A DNA stretch of 64,000 bases from Planctomycetota bacterium. Lineage in GTDB: Bacteria; Planctomycetota; PLA2; JAEUHO01. A program made the translations under genes and the position numbers. Below the pieces are notes generated by a model, which was not told the origin of the DNA, did no database searches, and worked only from the letters and a program-made list of their open reading frames with translations. Below are positions 53,994 through 62,869 of the stretch, one piece after another. The stretch is from NCBI GenBank assembly GCA_028281445.1, contig JANQJW010000067.1, forward strand, positions 1 through 64,000, in the 5' to 3' direction. Positions within the stretch are counted from its first letter, which is position 1. Each line of letters opens with the position of its first letter.

Positions 53994-55199
53994 CTAGTTG
54001 CCGTTGAAGATCAGTGTCCGGTTGTTGGTGGTGTCGCACACGAACAGCTGGTTGCCCGACACCGTGAGGCCCTGCGGGGAGTTCAGGGTGCGTGCGGTCG
54101 GACTGGCGTCGGCCGCGCCGTTCTGATCGTCGTCGTTCGGCGCCATGTTGGTGAAGTTCGACTGCCCAAGCACGCCTTCCGCGGCCTGCCCGTTGGTCGT
54201 CGGGAAGGTGTTCCAGACCAGGACCCGGTGGTTCGACGAGTCCGCGATGAATAGCTGGGTGCCGTTGCACGCCACGGCAGACGGGTTGTTCATCCCGCTG
54301 GGGCCGGCCCCGTTGGCGTTCGTGGCGAACGTCGCCTGGCCGAGGACGAGATTGGCCGGCTGGTTGTTCGCGACCGGGAACGTGGTCCAGATCAGCACGC
54401 GATTGTTGTCGGAGTCGCACACAACCAGCCGGGTGCCGTCGGTCCAGACGCCGTTCGGCGCATCCAGCGCCGTCTGGCTGACACCGGCCGCAGCCGTGTT
54501 GAACGCCGCCTGGCCAAGCACGACATCGGCGGGCGCGTTGTCAGCGGCCGGAATCGAATTCCAGATCATGACGCGGTTGTTGCCCGTATCCCCGACGACG
54601 ATCTTGCCGCCCGCGACGGCCAGCCCCTCCGGTAGGTCCAGGCCCGTCTGCGTCGTGTTCTGCCCGCCCGTGGTCAAGTTGGGCTGACCGGCGACCAGAT
54701 CCGCGGGCGCGCCCCCTGCGGGCACGGTGTTCCAGATCAAGAGGCGACTCTGGAAGAACGACACGACGAAGAGCTTGCCGCCCGAGACCGCGACGTCGCT
54801 CGGCCCGTGGAACTTCGTCGCGGTCGGCGCGCCCACTGCGTTGGTCGTGACGAAGTCCGGCTGCCCGAGCACGAAGTTCGCGTTCGAGAAGTTCGCGTTG
54901 GGCGTGGTGTTGAAGCCGAGCACGCGGTTGTTGAACAGCTGGGCGATGAAGAGGCTGCCATCGGCGACGCCGTCGGGCGCATTGCTCGTGTTGGCGCCCG
55001 CGCCGCCGTTGTTGATCGCGTTGCTCGTGAAGTCCGGCTGGCCGATCACGACCGCGGCCTGCTGGAAGTTGTTCAGGTTGACGAGCTGCGGGCCCGGCGG
55101 GGTCGGGGTCGTGCCGTTGCCGCCGCCGCAGCCGAGCATGATCATCGAACCAACCAGAAGACACGAAACCAACGAGACGAGCGCGCGCACCTTCGACAT
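53994..55199 (-). CDS. Six-unit VLGQ-type beta-propeller lipoprotein (copy 3)
   Basis: The start at 55199 has ggagggg just upstream and opens MSKVRALVSLVSCLLVGSMIMLGC, a lipobox signal; the longer frame from 55262 would bury it. Six blades carry IGQPDF, LGQPDF, AGQPNL, LGQAAF, LGQATF and LGQSNF, with the consensus 'LFIADSSNHRVLVWNTFPTTNGQAAEGVLGQ'. An acidic DDDQNGAADASP loop precedes the last blade, as in copy 1 (DDDQDGVDD). Copies 2 and 3 are tandem, 150 bp apart. The function is not known. Confidence 0.88.
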   Translation of the reverse strand: MSKVRALVSLVSCLLVGSMIMLGCGGGNGTTPTPPGPQLVNLNNFQQAAVVIGQPDFTSNAINNGGAGANTSNAPDGVADGSLFIAQLFNNRVLGFNTTPNANFSNANFVLGQPDFVTTNAVGAPTATKFHGPSDVAVSGGKLFVVSFFQSRLLIWNTVPAGGAPADLVAGQPNLTTGGQNTTQTGLDLPEGLAVAGGKIVVGDTGNNRVMIWNSIPAADNAPADVVLGQAAFNTAAAGVSQTALDAPNGVWTDGTRLVVCDSDNNRVLIWTTFPVANNQPANLVLGQATFATNANGAGPSGMNNPSAVACNGTQLFIADSSNHRVLVWNTFPTTNGQAAEGVLGQSNFTNMAPNDDDQNGAADASPTARTLNSPQGLTVSGNQLFVCDTTNNRTLIFNGN

Positions 55200-55300
55200 G
55201 ACCCCTCCGCACAGGTGAAAACCGGGTGACGTGCCGATCCTAGGCCACCTGCGGAATCCCACGCAAGGGCCGGAGTCGATTCGCGGACGTCTTGGGGGGA

Positions 55301-57253
55301 TCAGCCGAGTTCGAGGATGCGCTTGTAGAACTGCGGCACTTCGTCAGGGTCGTCCGTGACGAGGAGATTGGTCATCAACCAATCCGGAGCACGCCCGGCA
55401 TCGACCATGGTCTTGAACTGCGCGAACTGGCTCTTCCAGTAGCGCTCCCCCTCGTGGCGTCCATAGAACACGAGCGGCGAGCGATCGATGACGCCGAGCT
55501 TCATGTCGGTCAGCGTGAGTCCGACCTCCTCCAACGTTCCGACGCCGCCCATGAAGAAGAGGTGGAAGCTCGCGACCTCGAACCAGCGCTGGCGTGACTG
55601 GCGGCTGCGGCCTTGGAACGTCTGGTAGAACTCCGCCGTCTTGTTGGTCGTCTGGTCGACCGTCTCGATGAAGCTCGCACCGACCAGCATGCCCATCTCG
55701 TGGGCGATCTGCGTCGCCTGCTGCATCGCACCGGGCCCGCCGCCCGTCATAATGGCGATGTCGTCGCCGAAGAACTGCTTCAGGTTGCCAAGCAGCCGCG
55801 TGAGCTTCTCCACCTCGTCGTCGGCCAAGGGCTTCGCCGAGCCGTAGGCCGCAAAGATGAGTGCCGAACGGAACCGCTCGACCTTGTGCGGCTCCATGAA
55901 GAAGCCACGCAGGCCGCGGAAGACGTGCGTGACGACGTGCTCGCGCTCGTCGTTGCACCAGAAGACCTCGACGCCCAGCGCCTCGTAGTCCGCCAGGCGG
56001 CCGTGGTCGCGGGCGGACAGGAAGCTGCCGTGCTCGTATGACGCGCGGCGGAAGATCAGGCGCTTGACCTTCTCCTGCAGCGCCGCCGCGCAGATCTGGG
56101 TGTGTTCGATCAGGTTCGGGAAGTAGCCCGTGAGCAGCGTTGCGCCGGTGCTTGGCGGCACGGCGTCGAGGATTTGCGTGCCGTATGTCTCCCCGTGGGG
56201 ATCGTCGTCCAGGTCACGCGCGGCGATGTCGCTGCCGATCTCCGGCTCGAGCACGTCCTGGGGGTGGCGCCACATCCACTGGGGGTCTGCTCCATCGAGC
56301 ACGCCGTCCATGTCTTCGATGACCGCGACCAGGCGATTGCTGTAGCGCCCGTCCTTCACCGGTGCCTCGAGGCGGTCGAACAGCGCCGCGAGACGCGTGT
56401 ACGGATCCGGCTTGTCCTCCGTGGGCGGAGCGCCCAGCGCCCATCGCCGAGGCTGCTCTTCGATGTCGGCCGCCTTGTAGACGCCCGCCGCAACGGCGGG
56501 ATTGACGATGCGGTGATCGGTGCTGTTGCGGAACTCGAGGAACACGTTCGTGCCGCGCGTACGCACGGGATCGAGGACGACGGCCTCCAGGTGCTGGCCG
56601 AGCGGGCCCTCCTGGCTCTCGAGCACGACGAAGTGCTTGTGCAGGAACATCGAGCACGACGTGATCACGCCGTCGCCCGGATGGAGCACGATGCGCTCGA
56701 CCTCTTTGGCGCGCTGGATGCGGTTGAGCAGGTCCTTGCCGTCGGAGCGCGAGACGATGGTCATCAACGAGGCGACGGTCACCTTCTCGGTCAGCTCGTA
56801 GACCACACCCTCGGGGCGGATGAAGAAGCGGCCTTCGTGATCGATGGAGTAGGACGAAGGCAGCTGCAGCTCGTGCCCCATGACCGCGCGGTCGATCTCC
56901 TCCGAGCTCAGACGCAGCTCGTCCGGGCAGAAGACGATGCGCCCCACGCGTACGCCGGGGATGAGGACCTTCGGCAGCAGGTCGTCGATCTCATAGGCGC
57001 TGACGATCGCGTTGATGTCCGCCGAGAGCAGAAGGTCGCCGCCGTCCCACGCGAGCGGCGCGGTCGGAGCGACGTTGATCCCAAGGCGCGCGAGACGGCT
57101 GCGCGCGGCGAAGACCAGCTCGCTGTCGCGGCCGTGGACCAGGCTGCGGAAGGCGTCACCGACGCGGAACCGGGCTTCGATGCGCAGGACACCGTTGTCG
57201 CCCGGCGTGACCTTGGTGATGCGGCCGTCGGGGGTCTGCGGGGCCTGGAACAC
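55301..57253 (-). CDS. Large fusion protein with C-terminal LOG (SLOG) domain
   Basis: The 650-residue soluble protein ends in a LOG-type domain at about 470-650: nucleotide loop TGGGPGAMQQAT (503-514) and MGGVGTLEEVGLTL (568-581), where the usual PGGxGTxxE reads MGGVGTLEE. LOG enzymes release adenine-type bases from nucleotide 5'-monophosphates. The front 300 residues are beta-rich (GVLRIEARFRVGDAFRSLVHGRDSELVFAA, RIVFCPDELRLSSEEIDRAVMGHELQL) and of unknown family. A middle part (CAAALQEKVKRLIFRRASYEHGSFLSARDHGRLADYEALGVEVFWC) may be another Rossmann half. Simple LOG proteins have about 180-220 residues, so this architecture is uncommon. It is divergent from the HEAT gene. Confidence 0.8.
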   Translation of the reverse strand: MFQAPQTPDGRITKVTPGDNGVLRIEARFRVGDAFRSLVHGRDSELVFAARSRLARLGINVAPTAPLAWDGGDLLLSADINAIVSAYEIDDLLPKVLIPGVRVGRIVFCPDELRLSSEEIDRAVMGHELQLPSSYSIDHEGRFFIRPEGVVYELTEKVTVASLMTIVSRSDGKDLLNRIQRAKEVERIVLHPGDGVITSCSMFLHKHFVVLESQEGPLGQHLEAVVLDPVRTRGTNVFLEFRNSTDHRIVNPAVAAGVYKAADIEEQPRRWALGAPPTEDKPDPYTRLAALFDRLEAPVKDGRYSNRLVAVIEDMDGVLDGADPQWMWRHPQDVLEPEIGSDIAARDLDDDPHGETYGTQILDAVPPSTGATLLTGYFPNLIEHTQICAAALQEKVKRLIFRRASYEHGSFLSARDHGRLADYEALGVEVFWCNDEREHVVTHVFRGLRGFFMEPHKVERFRSALIFAAYGSAKPLADDEVEKLTRLLGNLKQFFGDDIAIMTGGGPGAMQQATQIAHEMGMLVGASFIETVDQTTNKTAEFYQTFQGRSRQSRQRWFEVASFHLFFMGGVGTLEEVGLTLTDMKLGVIDRSPLVFYGRHEGERYWKSQFAQFKTMVDAGRAPDWLMTNLLVTDDPDEVPQFYKRILELG

Positions 57254-57657
57254 GTGGCTTCTCCTCCCGAGCGGTCGGCGGGGTCCAGACGATACCGGCG
57301 CCCGGGCCCCGGCAGGGCGTTCGACTGCTGTCTCGTACGGGGTCGTTTCAGCCCCGGCCGCCCGCTACCCCGCGGTAGCGCCGTGCCTTTCCCTGTCCGG
57401 CCGGTCCGCCTCCCGGCTAGACCGGCGCAGCCGACCTAACTACCTATTTGGAAATGCGTTGCATCGAGGAGACGGGTCGGGCGCCCAATTGTGTTGCGAA
57501 CGTACCGCTAAGGCACCCGGTGTGCTTTGATGCGGCCCGCCACCAGCACTGCCCACGGAGGGCAGGTCCTCGGTAGGACCGGGTACGCTGGGGGCTTGCA
57601 TTCGAAATTCCTGATCGGGCAGTCCTACCCGGTCAGATCGTCAAGGAGTAGAGACCG
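57254..57657. other. 404-bp divergent intergenic region
   Basis: No gene was found here. It separates the LOG-fusion gene (minus) from the HEAT-repeat gene (plus). It contains GC-rich inverted segments near 57300-57420 and a relatively AT-rich patch (57440-57465, cctatttggaaatg) that could hold a promoter. The plus-strand gene has aaggagt 8 nt before its ATG (57643-57649). Confidence 0.5.
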
Positions 57658-59715
57658 ATGAAGCGACTTGTTCTCGCAAGCCTGCTTGTCGCCTTTGCCT
57701 TCGTCGTCTTCGCGGGCGACCTGTGGGCACACGGCGGCCAGTACCGTGGTCCGGGCGGCGCAGTGCCCCCGAACCAGCGCGAGCCCAGCGATCCGACGCC
57801 GCCGCCGCCGCCGCCGCCTTCGGGCCCGCCGACGACGCCGCCGCCGACGACTCCGTCTGCGCCCTCGCCGACGCCCACGCCTCAGCCCACGACCCCCTCC
57901 GCGCCGCCGCCCACGCCGACGACGCCGACCGAGGGTCCGACTGCGCGCCGCACCGCCGGCTCGCTGGGCTACGAGAACTGGGTGTTCTGGTACCACAACA
58001 ACAAGGCCGACATCGAGAACCTGAAGAAGGCGCTCTACAGCCGTGTCTCCTCGGAGAACCCGCTGTTCCAGATCGGCGGCAAGAACCTCTCGAACCGTTC
58101 GGACGCGACGCACGACATTCGCGCCAAGGTCGAGAGCGACATCATCCCCGTGCTCAAGGAGATCATGGGCGCGAAGAAGATGCACCAGGACACGCAGTCC
58201 GCCGCGTACATCGCTCTGTCGAAGATGGCCAAGGACCCCGAGCAGATCGAGATGATCAAGAAGGGTCTCGACCACGACCTCAAGAACGACCTGATCGTTC
58301 AGGAGTCGGCGGCGATCGCGCTCGGCATGCTTCGCCGCGCGCACCCGGACCACCAGTTCGACGCCGGCGAGCTCGACAAGGTCCGCAACTTCCTGTTCGG
58401 CGTCTTCGAGGACGACAAGTACCAGGCCCGTACGCGCGGCTTCGCGGCGCTGGCCATCGGCCTGCTCGGCGACCAGCCCTCGGGCTCGGGCAGCTACTCG
58501 GGCATGACCGAGACCACGGCGCGCCTGTTCTCGCTCCTCGAGCGCAGCTACTCGCACCCCGACCTGCCGGTCGGCGTCCTCATGGCCATCGGCCTCCAGC
58601 CGCCGCCTTCGATCACGGACAAGCAGCGCGACATCCTGCGCACGTGCGTCCAGAAGCGGAAGCTCGGCAAGCAGGACGTCCAGGCGATCGTGCAGTCGTA
58701 CGCCGCCCTGACGCTCGGCCGCATCGGCAACGCCAAGGACATCATGGTCCTGCAGCGCACGATGACGAGCCGCCGCATCAAGGACAAGAACGTCAAGCGT
58801 TCCTGCGCCATCGGCCTCGGCCAGCTCGGCCGCCTGGTCACGGGCGACGACCGCATCCAGGTCGCGAACACGCTCTACAACAGCCTCGGCAAGATCAAGG
58901 ACCCGAGCGCCGAGAACTTCGCCGTGATCTCGCTCGGCGATCTGATCATCGCTGACGTCGAAGCCGGCAAGACGGACGTCATCGGCGGCACCAAGGTGGG
59001 TGACTACCTTCTGAAGCTCGCCGAAGACGGCAAGTACATCCAGCGCCCGTTCGGCGCCCTGGCGCTCGGCCTCATCGGCAGGGCGATCACGGAAGAGACG
59101 ACGATCGATGTCTACGGTGACTTCCGCCAGAAGTCCCTCGAGGTACTCCGCGCCGGTCTCGGCACGAAGAAGCTCGACAAGCGCGGCCGCGCCGCGTTCG
59201 CGACGTCGCTCGGCATTATCCGGGACTTCTCGAGTGTCCGCGACCTGGTCAAGCTAGTCGCCGACAAGAAGGAAGACCAGGAACTCCGCGGCTACGCGGC
59301 GCTGAGCCTCGGCCTCATCGGCCAGGCGACGCGTGACGTCCTGATCCCGATCCGTGAGGCTCTGAAGGAGCGCGTCTCCGAAGAGCTGCGCCAGCAGACC
59401 GCAACGGCGCTCGGTCTCCTACAGGACCAGGAAGCCGTGCCGCTGCTGCTCAAGGAGCTGGAGAAGGCCAAGAGCCAGAACGTCAAGGGTCAGGTCGTGC
59501 TCGCGCTCGCCAAGATCGGTGACGCGCGCGCCGTCGAGCCGATGATCACGCTCCTCAAGAACGAGAAGGAGCAGGATCTCACTCGTGCGCTGGCTTGCGC
59601 CGGCCTGGGCGTGATCGGCGACCTCGAGTGGCTGCCCTCGTTGTCGCGCATCAGCCTCGACATCAACTACCGCGCTTCGACCGACCTGATCAACGAGGTT
59701 CTCTCTTTGATCTAG
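57658..59715 (+). CDS. Secreted HEAT-repeat protein with HGGQYRGPGG N-terminus (copy 1)
   Basis: A signal peptide (MKRLVLASLLVAFAFVVFAGDLWA) is followed by HGGQYRGPGGAVPP and a Pro/Thr linker (about 40-95). Residues about 100-685 are HEAT-like helical repeats (SAAYIALSKMAKDPEQIEMI, ALTLGRIGNAKDIMVL, RGYAALSLGLIGQATRDVLIP, VVLALAKIGDARAVEPMITLL). The W-x-FWY-x-NK motif (about 107-115) precedes the repeats. The protein is probably a periplasmic or surface scaffold. A paralog starts at 62870, and the membrane-anchored sigma fusion lies between the two. A Shine-Dalgarno aaggagt and a strong terminator (59774-59811) frame the gene. Confidence 0.9.
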   Translation: MKRLVLASLLVAFAFVVFAGDLWAHGGQYRGPGGAVPPNQREPSDPTPPPPPPPSGPPTTPPPTTPSAPSPTPTPQPTTPSAPPPTPTTPTEGPTARRTAGSLGYENWVFWYHNNKADIENLKKALYSRVSSENPLFQIGGKNLSNRSDATHDIRAKVESDIIPVLKEIMGAKKMHQDTQSAAYIALSKMAKDPEQIEMIKKGLDHDLKNDLIVQESAAIALGMLRRAHPDHQFDAGELDKVRNFLFGVFEDDKYQARTRGFAALAIGLLGDQPSGSGSYSGMTETTARLFSLLERSYSHPDLPVGVLMAIGLQPPPSITDKQRDILRTCVQKRKLGKQDVQAIVQSYAALTLGRIGNAKDIMVLQRTMTSRRIKDKNVKRSCAIGLGQLGRLVTGDDRIQVANTLYNSLGKIKDPSAENFAVISLGDLIIADVEAGKTDVIGGTKVGDYLLKLAEDGKYIQRPFGALALGLIGRAITEETTIDVYGDFRQKSLEVLRAGLGTKKLDKRGRAAFATSLGIIRDFSSVRDLVKLVADKKEDQELRGYAALSLGLIGQATRDVLIPIREALKERVSEELRQQTATALGLLQDQEAVPLLLKELEKAKSQNVKGQVVLALAKIGDARAVEPMITLLKNEKEQDLTRALACAGLGVIGDLEWLPSLSRISLDINYRASTDLINEVLSLI

Positions 59716-59773
59716 TCGAGTCTTGGCAGTGGGGTGCTTCGCACGCTCGCTGCGCTGGAGCCCGCAGTACCGG

Positions 59774-59811
59774 AAGGGCCGGCTCGCAAGAGCCGGCCCT
59801 TTCTTCGTTTT
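59774..59811 (+). terminator. Rho-independent terminator of the HEAT-repeat gene
   Basis: A perfect 12-bp stem (aagggccggctc, loop gcaa, gagccggccctt) followed by tcttcgtttt lies 58 bp after the stop of the plus-strand HEAT gene. Confidence 0.92.
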
Positions 59812-59816
59812 GTCGA

Positions 59817-59853
59817 AACCCTGAGCCGCCGGAGACGGCGAGTCGAAGGGCCG
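59817..59853. repeat. Dispersed palindromic repeat (cccttcgactcg...gctcaggg type)
   Basis: The reverse complement reads ggcccttcgactcg, cgtctccgg-type centre, cggctcagggt. The ends match those of 47767-47797, and the first half recurs at 62614-62627. It sits just after the stop of the minus-strand sigma fusion gene. Confidence 0.7.
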
Positions 59854-59854
59854 A

Positions 59855-62533
59855 TCAGTTGGTCAGGTCGATCACGACGGTCGTGATCTCGCCGGGCAGG
59901 ATGCGGAGCGTGCGTTCGTGCGTTCCGTGCTCCGCCGTGCGGACCTCGAGGCGGTAGTCGTCCGGCCGGAGCAGCTTGACGTTGAGGCGCGCCGCGCCCG
60001 TGTAGTACGTGCTGCTCATGTGGCTCTGGTCGTTCTCGTCCTTGAACCACATGCCGGCGTACTGGACCGGCGCTCTTGGTTCGTCGGCGAGGAACAGACG
60101 GACTCGCAACCGGTCCTTCTCCGACGGCTTCTCTTCCGGGTAGCGCAGTTCGAGCCGGAAGCGCCCGCCCTTCGTCGCCGTCGCGGCGAGCTTCGCGCGC
60201 CCACCCTCGGGTACGTCCACGATACGCGCGAGCGGGAGGTGGAACGTCCCGAAGCCGTACTCCTTCTCGAGCCAGTTCTTCCCTGCGTCGGGAGCGATCC
60301 GGATCCGGTTGCGGCCCGACGGAATCGGAGGCAGCGTGCCGTTCGTTTCGTCCGAGACGGCTGAGAACAGGCGCGTCCCGGTGATCGTCTCGACGTCCAC
60401 GGCAAAGCGACGGATGGGCTCGCCGTCCGCCCCCTGCAAGTCGATCTCGAGCGTGCCCATGGGCATGCGCTCCCGGATGACGAGATCGACGCGCGTGGTC
60501 GACCCGTCCTTGGGAATCGTGATGATCCTCTCCTCCGGCACGGCGCCACTCGCGTATGCCGAGATGCGCCAGACAGTGCCCGGTTCCACGAACTTGAGGC
60601 TCGTGGCATCGAGGTCCGAGACGTCGCCCGCGGAGGAGGCGTAGGCCTCGGTCCGTGCCTCGTCCAATGTGAGCTCGCCAGCCTGTACGCGCTGAATGAG
60701 ATCGATCGCCTTGCCGCGCCAACCGAGCATGCTGATCCCGGTGCCGGGCAGGGGCTTGCCCTCCGGATCCACGACGCGAAGCACAAGCATGTGACCTCGC
60801 ACACGCAGCACGACGTCGTGGTCACCGGCACGCGCGGTCTGCTTGACGGGCCGCGCCCACGAACCGCTGAGCTGGACCAGATAGGGACCCGTCCACTGCA
60901 CGGGCAACACGAAGCGGCCCTCCGCATCGGTGCGCGCTCTGGGCTGATGCATCTGGACATGAGAAGGCGGCCTCTCCCCGTTCTCACGGGGTCGCCAGTG
61001 CGCGAAGACATCCGTCCGCGGAACGGGGCGTCCCTTCGCGTCGATCACGCGCCCGCGGATGGACTCGCCGAAGCGGACGATCAAGTCATCCATGACAGTG
61101 GTCGTGCCGATCGGAATGTCCTTCGGCTCTCCGGACGCAAAGCCCGTTTCCGCAGACGCGCCAAGGCTGTACGTGCCGGGCTTCTCCGTGCCGATGACGA
61201 AGCGACCGTGTTCGTCGGTGTGGGCGTAGGCGCGGTTGTCCTTCTTCGGCTCGGTACGCAGGGTCACCGTCGCCTGGGGGAGCGGTCGCCCGGACACATC
61301 GAGCACGCGGCCCGTAACCAGAACACCGGCCGTGAGCTCTACGTTTCGCTCGATCGGCTCGCCGACGGCCTGTTCCGCGAGCTCGATCGTCTCTCGCTTG
61401 CTCGGCATGAACCCCGGCGCGTAGGCGCGTACGACGACGTCGGTCGTGATGCGGCGGAGCGTCGGCCATGTGCCGACCACGGCGATGTCGACCCCGTAGA
61501 CCCCGTCGTCATCGGCCCGTGTCGGCGCGAGGCGCGTGACCGCCTCCCCGCGGCGGAGCGACACGCGTACGTGCGCGCGCGGCACGGCGTCGCCGCCCGT
61601 ATCCAGCACGCGCCCCGAGAGCTTCCATGGCGTCGCGGTCGTGGTCGTCGTCGTGGAAGGAGCATCGTGCACGGACGCGGTCTCGGTCGTCGTCGCGGCG
61701 TCGTCTTCGCGCGCACGCGTGCCGAGCACCGGCCCCGGCTGTTCTCGCGACGTCGTCAGGGGATCGGGGCGCGACTCCGGGTCGTCGCCGTCGGCCCCGA
61801 GCCAACCACTCACGGCAAGGCCGCCCCCCAGCACGGCAAGCACCAGCGCGGCGGTGGCAAATATCTTGGTCTTGGTCACGACGACTCCTCCGACTGTGAA
61901 CAGCACTGCCGTCGAGACGGCGGTTGTCGTGACCGCAGCGGCGGAGGCCTTTGCCAGGACCATCTCGCGAACCGTATCGATGCCTCGCTCCGGCACGACA
62001 GGCCCGACGCCGAGCGTGAGTCCCGCGGGCAAGCGCTTGCGTAGATCGACGAGTCCCCGATGCAGGCGCGTACGCACCGTCGCCGGCTGCATGTCGAGCA
62101 CGTTCGCGATCTCGGCGTGCTCCATGCCAAAGCGCAGCCTGAGCATCAGCACCTGTCGGAACTGCGCCGGCAGCGCGTCGATGGCCTGCGCAACCTCGGC
62201 GGTCAGCTCGCCGTCCGGCAGCGTTGACTGCGCTCGCACCAGGCGCTCCGGATCCGGGCGGCGGGCGTCGGCGCGCTTTCGGCGCCGCGCCTGGTTCGTG
62301 AGAATCCCGGCCAGCCACGGAACGAGAGGACGCGAGGCGCTGTAGCGCTCGGCGCTTTCGATCGCGGCTAGGAAGGTCTCCTGCAGGAGGTCCTCGGCAA
62401 CGATCGGGTCACGCGCGACGTGCATGGCGATGCGCAACAGCTCCGGCGCGGTCCGATCGAACACCTTGGCCAGGGCGCGGACGTCCCCACGCCTGCGATA
62501 GCGATCGAAGAGCGACTCGTTGCTGCGTGTCAC
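59855..62533 (-). CDS. ECF sigma factor fused to membrane segment and carboxypeptidase-regulatory-like domains
   Basis: The GTG at 62533 with ggaggag upstream gives 892 residues. Residues 1-170 are a complete ECF sigma factor: region 2 (LLRIAMHVARDPIVAEDLLQETFLAAIES) and region 4 (ALPAQFRQVLMLRLRFGMEHAEIANVLDMQPATVRTRLHRGLVDLR). Hydrophobic stretches follow at about 198-219 and 224-243, split by TKTK. After a Thr-rich linker come several CarboxypepD_reg-like units ('LSGRVLDTGGDAVPRAHVRV', 'VTGRVLDVSGRPLPQATVTL', 'IRGRVIDAKGRPVPRTDVFA'). It could be a sigma factor held at the membrane and freed by proteolysis. If both hydrophobic stretches cross the membrane, the tail would be cytoplasmic; the topology is open. 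It is flanked on both sides by HEAT paralogs. Confidence 0.9.
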   Translation of the reverse strand: MTRSNESLFDRYRRRGDVRALAKVFDRTAPELLRIAMHVARDPIVAEDLLQETFLAAIESAERYSASRPLVPWLAGILTNQARRRKRADARRPDPERLVRAQSTLPDGELTAEVAQAIDALPAQFRQVLMLRLRFGMEHAEIANVLDMQPATVRTRLHRGLVDLRKRLPAGLTLGVGPVVPERGIDTVREMVLAKASAAAVTTTAVSTAVLFTVGGVVVTKTKIFATAALVLAVLGGGLAVSGWLGADGDDPESRPDPLTTSREQPGPVLGTRAREDDAATTTETASVHDAPSTTTTTTATPWKLSGRVLDTGGDAVPRAHVRVSLRRGEAVTRLAPTRADDDGVYGVDIAVVGTWPTLRRITTDVVVRAYAPGFMPSKRETIELAEQAVGEPIERNVELTAGVLVTGRVLDVSGRPLPQATVTLRTEPKKDNRAYAHTDEHGRFVIGTEKPGTYSLGASAETGFASGEPKDIPIGTTTVMDDLIVRFGESIRGRVIDAKGRPVPRTDVFAHWRPRENGERPPSHVQMHQPRARTDAEGRFVLPVQWTGPYLVQLSGSWARPVKQTARAGDHDVVLRVRGHMLVLRVVDPEGKPLPGTGISMLGWRGKAIDLIQRVQAGELTLDEARTEAYASSAGDVSDLDATSLKFVEPGTVWRISAYASGAVPEERIITIPKDGSTTRVDLVIRERMPMGTLEIDLQGADGEPIRRFAVDVETITGTRLFSAVSDETNGTLPPIPSGRNRIRIAPDAGKNWLEKEYGFGTFHLPLARIVDVPEGGRAKLAATATKGGRFRLELRYPEEKPSEKDRLRVRLFLADEPRAPVQYAGMWFKDENDQSHMSSTYYTGAARLNVKLLRPDDYRLEVRTAEHGTHERTLRILPGEITTVVIDLTN

Positions 62534-62869
62534 ACTCCTCCTTCACGCCTAGGCGCGCTGCGTTTCAGGAATTCCGACGAGGAGTCTACGGACCGGCTCG
62601 ATGTGCGCGTTGCGCCCTTCGACTCGGGCGAACGTCCAGTTGCTGTAGGGGGGCACCTGTCGGTTGCTACGCAACCGTAGCGCCGCGTCCTGCGGTACCC
62701 ACGCCGACGCGTATCGACCGCGAACCAGGTGTCTCGCCGTACGCACGGCTGACTGACACGCCTGAAGCGCACGCGCCACCCAAGCGTGCCGCGCGGATGC
62801 CGCCCACGGCCCCGGCACCCGGCGTGCTCCTTCCCCGGCACTACCAGAGTTCCAGGAAGGGATGCTCCC
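62534..62869. other. 336-bp divergent intergenic region with dispersed repeat pieces
   Basis: No gene was seen. At 62607-62660 it carries two repeat fragments: gcccttcgactcggg (as at 47767 and 59840) and gttgctgtaggggggcacc (62639-62657, exact reverse complement of 5333-5351). The rest must hold the promoters of the sigma fusion (minus) and the HEAT gene (plus), but no clear -35/-10 pair stands out. Confidence 0.6.
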
